From JASFBA01 sp036172265 (GTDB lineage Bacteria > Chloroflexota > Chloroflexia > DTKN01), in NCBI GenBank assembly GCA_036172265.1, contig JASFBA010000042.1, forward strand, positions 1 to 17,793: a stretch of 17,793 nucleotides of DNA. The letters are read 5' to 3'. The notes under the pieces are model-generated. The model ran no database searches. It had not been told where the DNA came from and saw only the letters and a list, made by a program, of their open reading frames with translations. This document shows positions 1-7,100 of this stretch, piece by piece. How positions within the stretch are numbered: the first letter of the stretch is position 1; each line of letters opens with the position of its first letter. The position numbers and the translations under genes are program-made.

Positions 1-131
1 GGGGGAAGGAAGGGGCCGGCCGAAGGGAGGCGAAAGTCCAGCCGGTCGCGGAGGAGGGTATAGCCGACGGCTCGCAAGGCCGCTCGCGGCCCGATGAGGC
101 GCAGGGCGCGAAGCATGGCTCGGAGGCGCAT
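1..131 (-). CDS. Unidentified protein, N-terminal fragment cut by window edge
   Basis: This is the first 43 codons of a minus-strand gene that runs off the left edge. The start at 131 is chosen because a strong ribosome binding site (AGGAGG, then five bases) precedes it; a second in-frame ATG lies five codons later. The visible part is rich in Arg and Leu (starting MRLRAMLRALRLIGPRAALR) and has no clear signal peptide or recognisable motif. It begins 18 bp after the stop of the membrane protein gene at 150-1235, so it is probably the last visible gene of the same operon. A glycoside hydrolase of the GH31 type is a guess from the general look of the N-terminus and is not supported by any motif here. 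Confidence 0.6.
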   Translation of the reverse strand, partial: MRLRAMLRALRLIGPRAALRAVGYTLLRDRLDFRLPSAGPFLP

Positions 132-149
132 TATCCCCTCCTCCCTTCC

Positions 150-1235
150 TTAACGGGAAGGCTCGGCCGTAGAGGCCTTTCCCAGGAAAAGCCCAAAATA
201 CTCTGCCCAGGAAAGAAGTGGCACCAAGCGCACCCGAGGCACCCGGTTGATCGAAACGCGCACCTTTTCCCCAGGCAGGTTATAATGCCAGTACAATAGA
301 GAGCGCATCTGTTCCCCGAACCCGGTTGCCTCGAACACTTCACGCCGGATAAATTCCTCCACCCGGCGGCGCTTCTCCTCCGGTGTTTCTTCTTCCCGCT
401 CGGCCCTTTTCTTACACTCGGCGATTTTCTCCGCATTCTCGGCAATCAGCCGGGGAATTTCCCGCAGCAGGTCGGCCCGCTCTTCCACCTTCCGGATGGC
501 CTCTATCAGATTCGCCAGCCGGCCGGCATCCAAGATAAAGCGGGACGCCTCTTCTCCAGGATCGACCGGGTCCTCCTCGACCTCCAGTCCGCCATCCTGG
601 GAACGGGAAAGGTATCCCTCCGTCTCGGTCAGGACGACAATCCGGATACGGCGAGGTCGGTAGAGGCGTTCTGCCAGGCGCTGCGCTGCGGACTGCGGGG
701 GAGAGGTTTCCACAGGCGACTGAAGCCACTCCACGAGATCCTGCCAGCCGGTAAAGCGCACCTTTTGGCCGATGGCGCTGGTCACCAGGAGGACGAGCGT
801 GCCTCCGAAAATCCAGCGTAACGGCTCGAGGGCAAAGCAGAGCGAAGCCAGGGCCGTCCAGAGAAGCCAGGGCTTGATCACCTTTTCCATCGCCGCCCTG
901 GCCTTGTACAGAGCCGCAAAGAGCAGGCCGGCCACTCCACCGGTCAGAAGGAGCCAGAGAAAGCCGCCGGTATAGAGGTTGTGGGGGGATGGCAATGACC
1001 GGAAGTATCTCCACAGCAAGGTAAGCCCCCCGGTAAGCGCGGTCGCCAACACCGGCCCCAGGATGGCTGTCAGAGCCAACCAGGATTGGTAGTAGGTATA
1101 GCGCCACCCTCCGGTCCAGGTCAGGTTCAGGCGGAACTTCCGCAGCCGGAAGTAACGGACAAACTCCAGGCCAAGGGCCAGGAAGAAGGTCAAGGTCAAC
1201 ATGATATCCGTGGGAAGCCATCGTTCGAGGTCCAT
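150..1235 (-). CDS. Membrane protein of unknown function with charged C-terminal half
   Basis: I do not recognise this 361-residue protein. The N-terminal half has about four hydrophobic segments (roughly residues 10-28, 52-76, 89-110 and 122-154). The rest is soluble-looking, with a strongly charged helical stretch at about 240-300 (for example KKRAEREEETPEEKRRRVEE) that could form a coiled coil. The C-terminal 60 residues return to a mixed, folded-looking composition. A GAGGAGA ribosome binding site lies seven bases before the ATG at 1235. The gene follows the methyltransferase by 40 bp and precedes the edge-truncated gene by 18 bp, all on the minus strand, so co-transcription is likely. 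The layout suggests a membrane-anchored protein with a large cytoplasmic domain; no catalytic motif is visible. Confidence 0.85.
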   Translation of the reverse strand: MDLERWLPTDIMLTLTFFLALGLEFVRYFRLRKFRLNLTWTGGWRYTYYQSWLALTAILGPVLATALTGGLTLLWRYFRSLPSPHNLYTGGFLWLLLTGGVAGLLFAALYKARAAMEKVIKPWLLWTALASLCFALEPLRWIFGGTLVLLVTSAIGQKVRFTGWQDLVEWLQSPVETSPPQSAAQRLAERLYRPRRIRIVVLTETEGYLSRSQDGGLEVEEDPVDPGEEASRFILDAGRLANLIEAIRKVEERADLLREIPRLIAENAEKIAECKKRAEREEETPEEKRRRVEEFIRREVFEATGFGEQMRSLLYWHYNLPGEKVRVSINRVPRVRLVPLLSWAEYFGLFLGKASTAEPSR

Positions 1236-1275
1236 AGATGTTCTCCTCTATAGGATGTGGAAGGTGGCAAGCCCT

Positions 1276-2064
1276 TCACCCCCGTCGCAAGGGCGCCACA
1301 TGAAAGGCCTCCTCCGTCTCCACCGGTGCCTCGGGGTCGGCATAGTGCTGACCGACCCATTTCCTCAACTGCTCCAGCGCCTCCCGGTGAAGTTCCTCCG
1401 GCAGGAACCAGGTCTCGGAGAAGATGCGTTCGGCGATGGTCTGCACGGCGCCGGCCGGAGAGACCCTCACCGTCCAGCGGGCCGCTTCCCGTACTTCTTC
1501 CCGCCGGAGGCCTATCGCCTCCAGGACGGCCACGATGTGTTCGCTCTCCTGCTCGCCCGGCCGCTCGGTCGTTCCTCCCAAACGGTGGACGATTTCCCGC
1601 CACGCCTTCCGCACCTGGCAGGTTGGGCTGTCCTCATCGCGTTCTCCCCAGCCCAGGACGAAGCAGCCGTCCGGGCGTAGCACCCGTACCGCCTCCGCCA
1701 GCGCCGTCTGCCAGGCGCCCACCAGATGTAGGACGTGCACGGCCAGTACTGCGTCGAAGGATGCCGAGGAAAAGGGCAGGGCGGTGATGTCCCCTTGGAC
1801 GGCACACACCCGATGTTGCCTATCTTTCCCCCGCAGCACCTCCAGCATCTTCCAGGAGATGTCCACGCCGAAAACGGCTAGTCCCTCTTCCACGAGCGGC
1901 AAGGCCAGCCGGCCGGTTCCCACGCCCAGTTCCAGCAAGCGCTCGCCTTCTTTCAGGCCGGCCCATCGAACGATTCCCCCGGCCACCTGCTTTTCCACAC
2001 CGGGAGGAAAGCCCCGCGTGCGGTCGTAGAAAGAGGCCGCCCGGTCGAAAGAGATAGAGATCAT
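1276..2064 (-). CDS. Class I SAM-dependent methyltransferase
   Basis: This 262-residue protein carries the class I methyltransferase fold signature. Motif I is LELGVGTGR (residues 44-52), which binds S-adenosylmethionine. An acidic residue ends strand 2 (GVDIS, D68), followed by GDITALPF and then SFDAVLAVHVLHLV, the usual post-motif II region of the UbiE/Methyltransf_11 type. The N-terminus (FDRAASFYDRTRGFP) is also typical of this subgroup. The C-terminal third is not conserved enough for me to name a substrate; small molecules such as quinones or lipids are usual for the family. Its ATG overlaps the stop of the upstream CoA-transferase beta gene (ATGA), so the two are translationally coupled. 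This argues for a role tied to the same pathway, but the pathway is unknown. Confidence 0.9.
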   Translation of the reverse strand: MISISFDRAASFYDRTRGFPPGVEKQVAGGIVRWAGLKEGERLLELGVGTGRLALPLVEEGLAVFGVDISWKMLEVLRGKDRQHRVCAVQGDITALPFSSASFDAVLAVHVLHLVGAWQTALAEAVRVLRPDGCFVLGWGERDEDSPTCQVRKAWREIVHRLGGTTERPGEQESEHIVAVLEAIGLRREEVREAARWTVRVSPAGAVQTIAERIFSETWFLPEELHREALEQLRKWVGQHYADPEAPVETEEAFHVAPLRRG

Positions 2065-2822
2065 ATGTAAATGTGCTCCGGGTCCACCTCCTCCCGCAAC
2101 ACGCGCAGTTCCTCCACCGTCGGCGGTTCGTTTTCCTCCACATGGTCGGGGATAATGAGTTCGAAGCCGGTGTTCTCCACCACCTGTTCCACCGTGACCC
2201 CGGGCTGCACCTTCAGGAGCATCATGCGCTTGCTCTCCGGGTGAAAGCCCATAATGGCCAGGCTGGTGACCACCCGGTAGGGGCCGGTCCCACGGGGCAG
2301 GCCGGCCGCTTCCCGTGCCCCCGGCCCGGTCAGATACCCCGGCGTGGTGATGAAATCCACCTTGGGGAGGAAACGCCGCTTCTCGTGTTGCATGAGGATG
2401 ATCGTCCGCCAGCAGTGGCTGCCCACGTCGTTCCCCCCACCGCTTCCGGGAAGCCGCACCTTCGGATGATCGTGCTCCCCGCCGATGCAGGTCGAGTTCA
2501 AATTGCCGTAGGGGTCGATCTGGGCCCCGCCCAGGAAGCCGTAATCCACAAAGCCGCGCTGGGCCGTCTCGATGATGTCGCAGATGCCAGAGGCGGCCAC
2601 CGCCCGGTAAAAGGTGCGCGATTCGCCCACCGCCCGCGGCAGGCGTACCAGGAGCGCCCCCGTCCCGCCGAACTCAAAGATCGGAATCAAGTTGGGGGCA
2701 TAGAGTTTCTGGGCCAGCGATGCGGCCAGCATGGGGATACCCGTGCCGATGAAGGCGGTGCAGTTGTCCTCCACCAGCCGGGCCGCACTGCAGATAAGAA
2801 GTTCGGTGCGGTTGTATTCCAT
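2061..2822 (-). CDS. CoA-transferase beta subunit (glutaconate CoA-transferase GctB type)
   Basis: This 253-residue protein is the beta subunit of a class I CoA-transferase, which moves CoA between carboxylic acids through a glutamyl-CoA thioester. Family signs are LGGAQIDPYGNLNST, KVRLPGSGGGND, FITTPGYL and the late GFHPESKRMMLLKVQPGVT segment. The likely catalytic glutamate is E50 in IPIFEFGGTGA, which fits the E-x-G pattern and sits close to the position of the catalytic Glu of the Acidaminococcus beta subunit. The alpha subunit gene ends only 3 bp upstream, and the methyltransferase overlaps downstream, so the three are one translational block. The acyl substrate cannot be read from the sequence; glutaconate, 3-oxoacids and the IpdAB steroid-ring intermediates are family alternatives. 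Confidence 0.92.
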   Translation of the reverse strand: MEYNRTELLICSAARLVEDNCTAFIGTGIPMLAASLAQKLYAPNLIPIFEFGGTGALLVRLPRAVGESRTFYRAVAASGICDIIETAQRGFVDYGFLGGAQIDPYGNLNSTCIGGEHDHPKVRLPGSGGGNDVGSHCWRTIILMQHEKRRFLPKVDFITTPGYLTGPGAREAAGLPRGTGPYRVVTSLAIMGFHPESKRMMLLKVQPGVTVEQVVENTGFELIIPDHVEENEPPTVEELRVLREEVDPEHIYI

Positions 2823-2825
2823 CGT

Positions 2826-3797
2826 TTACCTCCCGACACAGGTACGCTTGAGGTATTCCAGCCGTTCCGCGCCGATGAGTTCCAGGTACTCCTGATGGTT
2901 TTTCACGCCGTATACATAGCGGTCCATATACGCCTTCATCCCCTCCTCCGTCTGCGAGGCCTGCACATAGTCGCGAATGTGTTCCTCGTCGCGTTCGTAC
3001 CTATAGACCATTTCCCCGGGGTGCGAGCCGAAGGGGGCATGCACCACGGCGTCCACCAGGTAGTAAGGGATGGTAGTGCGGTCGGGGTACTTGCGAATCT
3101 CCTCGGTATCCACGATCTCCTCGGCGCTTATGATCACCCGCTTGGCTGCCCGGGCCATCTCGAAAGCAAAGCCCGAGATGCCCTCGACCTGGGCGTTGCC
3201 GTAGCGGTCGGCCCGGTGGACGTGGATGAGGGCCACATCCAGTACCAGGGCCGGCAGGAGACAGACCTTTTCCCCGGTGAAGGGGCATTCTACCACCTTG
3301 GCCGCGCTGTAGCGGAAGGTATCGGAGCCGAGCATGGACTTGACCGGGATGAAGGGCACGCCCATGGCCGCCGCCTTCATCCGCCAGGTGATGGCCCCGT
3401 TGCTCCACTCCACCAGTTTCAGTTTCCCGCTTTCGGCGGCCCGGCGCAGGGCGTAGGAGACGCCGTAGACTTCCAGGCCGTGGTAGGTAATGTCCATCGC
3501 GTCGATCAGGCCGGCCGCTACCCACAGGTCCAGTTCCAGCACCCCCTGCCCGACGGCCCGCAGATGCTTCTTCCCCTGGCGCACCAGTTCCCGCGCCAGC
3601 GACATCGGGGCCCGACAGGTGCCGTAGAGTTCCTTGCCGATGTAATCGCCGTCGTGAACGAAACGGGCGATGGCCTCCTGTTCGCTCATCAATTTGTCCA
3701 CAAAGCCTCTGGGCTTCTGGGTGCGGTTCCACTCGCGAAATTCTTCCATGCTGTAAGGTTGCAAGAGTTCGCCGATGCCCGATTCCAGGACTTGCAT
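2826..3797 (-). CDS. CoA-transferase alpha subunit (glutaconate CoA-transferase GctA type)
   Basis: This 323-residue protein is the partner alpha subunit. Family features include GLEVYGVSYALRRAAESG, the segment WRMKAAAMGVPFIPVKSMLGS, ALIHVHRADRYGNAQVEG and the C-terminal VVHAPFGSHPGEM. An upstream in-frame ATG at 3860 would add 21 residues, but 3797 is preferred because AGGAGG lies seven bases before it and the extra residues are not family-like. The gene opens the operon, about 190 nt downstream of the predicted transcription start, behind a leader with a short ORF and a terminator-like hairpin. The family acts in the cytoplasm on acyl-CoA in amino acid, aromatic or steroid degradation. Neighbours do not settle the substrate. 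Confidence 0.92.
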   Translation of the reverse strand: MQVLESGIGELLQPYSMEEFREWNRTQKPRGFVDKLMSEQEAIARFVHDGDYIGKELYGTCRAPMSLARELVRQGKKHLRAVGQGVLELDLWVAAGLIDAMDITYHGLEVYGVSYALRRAAESGKLKLVEWSNGAITWRMKAAAMGVPFIPVKSMLGSDTFRYSAAKVVECPFTGEKVCLLPALVLDVALIHVHRADRYGNAQVEGISGFAFEMARAAKRVIISAEEIVDTEEIRKYPDRTTIPYYLVDAVVHAPFGSHPGEMVYRYERDEEHIRDYVQASQTEEGMKAYMDRYVYGVKNHQEYLELIGAERLEYLKRTCVGR

Positions 3798-3834
3798 GGA
3801 ACTACCTCCTGTGTTCTGCCGGAAACCTTTGCTC

Positions 3835-3942
3835 CTATGGCTTCGGTGCCATCGCAACAAAAACAGGTGCCCTCAGGGGGAAGGCACCTGAACGCAGCCG
3901 GAAGATCGATATTGGGCCGTTCGCCTCTTTGCGAAAGCCCAT
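3835..3942 (-). CDS. Putative 35-residue leader peptide (upstream ORF) of the CoA-transferase operon
   Basis: A short minus-strand ORF lies in the CoA-transferase leader. It has a near-ideal ribosome binding site (AAGGAG at 3950-3955, seven bases before the ATG at 3942), 35 sense codons and a TAG 37 bp before the alpha-subunit start. The peptide begins MGFRKEANGP and ends VFVAMAPKP. It has four Phe, several Pro and Arg residues, and no run of a single amino acid. Codons 18-29 cover the terminator-like hairpin and its T-run, so a translating ribosome would block hairpin folding. I infer a regulatory role; a real small protein is the alternative. I do not recognise a family. Confidence 0.55.
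   Translation of the reverse strand: MGFRKEANGPISIFRLRSGAFPLRAPVFVAMAPKP
3856..3890 (-). terminator. Intrinsic-terminator-like hairpin (candidate attenuator) in CoA-transferase leader
   Basis: Read on the minus strand, CAGGTGCC (3883-3890) pairs perfectly with GGCACCTG (3864-3871) around an 11-base loop. TTTTTGTT (3863-3856) follows immediately. This is the structure of a rho-independent terminator, yet it lies between the operon's promoter and its first structural gene, inside the short leader ORF. The plus-strand side has no T-run after the hairpin, so it would act only on the CoA-transferase transcript. Confidence 0.6.
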
Positions 3943-3993
3943 GTCGTCGCTCCTTTTTCCAGGATCTAAAAACGGTGTCGACCGTCGGGCGCT

Positions 3994-4022
3994 ATTTTAG
4001 CACATTTCTCCCGGCAGGGCAA
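3994..4022 (-). promoter_or_regulatory. Sigma-70-type promoter of the CoA-transferase operon
   Basis: On the minus strand, TTGCCC (-35, 4017-4022) and TAAAAT (-10, 3994-3999) are separated by exactly 17 bases. Transcription would start near 3987. A small hairpin, ACGGT/ACCGT with a four-base loop (3972-3985), followed by five T, lies at the very 5' end of this transcript. The rest of the 338-bp gap between the divergent coding regions (3798-4135) holds the leader ORF and hairpin on this side and the fusion-gene promoter on the other. Confidence 0.65.
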
Positions 4023-4029
4023 ACGCCGA

Positions 4030-4058
4030 TTGACAAAGGGGGAAAGGAGCGATATAGT
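4030..4058 (+). promoter_or_regulatory. Strong sigma-70-type promoter of the glyA-gcvT fusion gene
   Basis: TTGACA (4030-4035), a 17-base spacer and TATAGT (4053-4058) make a near-consensus promoter. Transcription would start near 4065, leaving a leader of about 70 nt that contains a weak stem (GCACG 4089-4093 with CGTGC 4106-4110) and a GGAG ribosome binding site before the ATG at 4136. Its -35 box is only seven bases from the -35 box of the divergent CoA-transferase promoter, so the two RNA polymerases would compete for this spot. Confidence 0.75.
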
Positions 4059-4135
4059 ATCTTCCGCCTGGTAGAGTTTTCTCTGGAAGCACGTTCAAGG
4101 TGGAGCGTGCGAGCACAAACAAAGGAGTGGGTAAG

Positions 4136-7100
4136 ATGTCCGAAGTCAGACGCGACCTTTTCCTCTTTCAGGAAGACCTGGCTTCTCTGGATCCTGACCT
4201 CGATTTTCTCATCCGCTTGGAAGAAGAGCGCCAGCAGCGTAAACTTATTATGATCGCCTCTGAGAGCATCGCCCCTCGCGCCGTCCGGGAGGCCCTCGCT
4301 TCCGTTTATAACAACATCTACGCGGAAGGCTACCCTTCCCTGCGCATGACACGATTCGAACGCGAGGAAATCCTCAACTTCAAGCAGGAACTGGCCTACC
4401 ACCGCCGTTACTCCGACCGGCGTTACTACAAGGGCACGGAACTGGTGGACTTTGTCGAGGCCCTGGCGATGAAACGCTGCGCCGAGGCCTTTGCCACACC
4501 CGAAGTGCCGGCCGAGCATATCTGCGCCAACGTCCAACCCCTCTCCGGTGCCGCCGCCAACAACGCCGTCTACAACGCCTTCTGCCAGCCGGGCGACGTG
4601 GTGATGGGGATGTCGCTCACCCACGGCGGCCACCTCACCCACGGCAGCCCGGTCAACCGTTCCGGCCGCTTCTACCGGGTGGTGCCGTACGAGGCCAACC
4701 CGGCCACCGGCAAACTCGATTACGACCAAATCCGCAAACTCGCTCTAGAACACCGTCCAAAACTTATCATCGCCGGCTACAGCGCCTACCCCTGGAGCGT
4801 GGACTGGGCCGCCTTCCGCCGGATCGCCGATGAGGTCGGGGCCATCTTCATGGCCGACATCGCCCATACCGCCGGGTTGGTCGCGGCCGGCGTCTTCCCT
4901 TCCCCCATCGGCCACGCCCACGTGGTCACCTTCACCACCCACAAGACCCTCTGCGGGCCCCGCGGCGCCTGCATCCTGACCACCGACCCCGACCTGGCCG
5001 AGAGAATCGAGGTAGGGGTCTTCCCCGGCGAGCAGGGCGGGCCGCACATCCACGTCATTGCCGCCAAAGCCGTCTGCTTCAAACTGGCCCAGACCGAGGC
5101 CTTCCGGGAGTTGCAGAGGCGCATCGTCGAGAACGCCGCCGCCCTGGCCGAGGCCTTCCGCCGGCAGGGCTTTCAACTGGCCTATGGCGGCACCGATTCC
5201 CATATGTGCCTCATAGACCTGCGCAGCGTCCAAACCCCCACCGGTTACCCCCTCACCGGCGAGATCGCCTCCCGCATCCTCGACCTCTGCGGCATCACCG
5301 TAAACAAGAACACCATCTACGGCGACGAAAACCCGGCCCATCCTTCGGGCCTGCGCTTTGGCACCACCTGGGTTACCCAGCGCGGCATGGGTGTCCCGGA
5401 GATGGAGCGCATCGCCGAAATCGTGGGCAAGGTCCTGCCCAACATCCACGCTTTCAGTTACATCGGCCTCACCGGGTTACAGGGCCGCGGGAAAATTTCC
5501 CTCGAACTTCTGGAGGAGGTCAAACGGGAGGTGGCCGAACTGGAGCGCTCCTGCACCGCCAGGGAGATCGAAGTGGAGGAACGCGGCTATCCCTTCTACG
5601 CCCTGATGCCGGCCCATTTCTCCCATCGGGAGACGACTCTGCGGGCTGAGCACGATCGCCTGGGGGCCACCTGGTGCGAACACCACGGCTGGCTCCTGCC
5701 GGAGCATTACGGCGATCCCCAGGCTGAACTTCGGGCCGCCGAAGAGGGCGTCGCCCTCTTCGACGGCAGCGATACGGGCCTCCTCTACGTCTGGGGCGAA
5801 CGCGCCCTGCCGCTCCTCCAGGAGGCCATTACCGGCGACCTGCGCCGCATCCCCATCGGCCAGAGCATCCGCACCTTCCTCCTGGACCAGGATGCCCGCC
5901 TCATAGATGACATTGCCGTCCTTTACCTGGACCGCGATAAAAAGTGGCGGGACCACTTTCTTATCACCTGCAACGCCGCACGGGTGGAGAAGGTCAAGGC
6001 CTGGCTGCGTGGCCTCTCCGATGGCTACATCCTCTTCGACCAGGACGATGTCTTTGCCAAAATTCAGGGGCCGGCCGTGGTCGAGGATCTCAAGGAGACC
6101 GACCCGCCCCAGCGCCGGTGCATGCTGGCCGTGCAGGGCCCCCAGGCCGTGGCCCTGCTCCACTCCCTTATCCCCGCCGCCGACCGGCTGCGCTTCCGCC
6201 ACTTCCTTCCGGTGCAGGTGGACGGTATCCCGGTCCTCCTGCATCGCACCGGTTACACCGAGCAGGACGAACGCTACGAACTCTACGTCCACCCCGATCA
6301 GGCTTCCCGACTGTGGCGCCTCCTCCTGGAGACAGGGAAGCCGCTGGGAATTCGTCCGGCCGGCCTGGCCGCCCGCAAGGCCCTCCACGCCGAAACCGGC
6401 CTGCCCTCCTGGGAAGAGGGGGAACCCGAGGTCAGCGGCCTGGACCTCATCCGCGGCCGCTTCGCCGACCGGATATGCCTCTCGAAAACCTACTTCATCG
6501 GCCTGGAGCCGATTCTGGCCGAACTTACGCCGCCGGCCGACCGTGAGGAGTTCCGCTGGCAAGAGCCGGAGAACGCCCCCTTCAAGCGCTCCGCCCTCTA
6601 TCAGGAGCACGTGCGCACGAAGGCTGCCATCGTCCCCTTTGCCGGCTACGAGATGCCGGTGCGCTACACCAGCATCTATGAGGAACACCTGGCCGTGCGT
6701 CGCAGCGCCGGCCTCTTTGACGTTTCCCATATGGGCGTCTTTGAAGTCCGCGGCGAACATGCCACCGCCTTCCTGGACGTGGTCCTCACCAACTATGTGG
6801 CCGGCCTGCGTCCCGGCCAGTCGGCCTATGCCTATATGCTGGACCCGGACGGGGAGGTCCTGGACGACCTCTTTGTCTACTGCCTGCGCCCTGACCGCTA
6901 CCTCCTGGTGGTCAACGCTGCCAACGAGGACAAGGACTGGGCCTGGCTGAATGCCGTGAACGAACGCCGGGTGCTCATCGACCGCAAGCATCCGGTGCGG
7001 GAGATCGAGCATCCGGTGGAGTTGTTCAATTTGAAGGACCCGGCCAACGGCGAGGCCTGTAAAGTGGACATTGCCCTGCAGGGGCCGGCCTCTCTAAAGA

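Noticed and set aside
3798..3987. A known riboswitch (glycine, THF, ZTP or SAM class) in the leader upstream of the CoA-transferase
   Set aside because: I looked for the conserved cores of these classes and did not find them. The leader is better explained by a short ORF and terminator hairpin; a covariance-model scan against Rfam would settle it.
2073..4253. Long plus-strand open frame of 726 codons opposite the CoA-transferase genes
   Set aside because: It mirrors the two CoA-transferase subunits and crosses the promoter and leader region. Its product is low-complexity and His/Gly/Asp-rich with no domain, as expected for an antisense frame in GC-rich DNA.
5477..7012. Minus-strand open frame of 511 codons opposite the GcvT modules
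   Set aside because: It is the antisense of well-conserved GcvT coding sequence and has no domain or ribosome binding site of its own.
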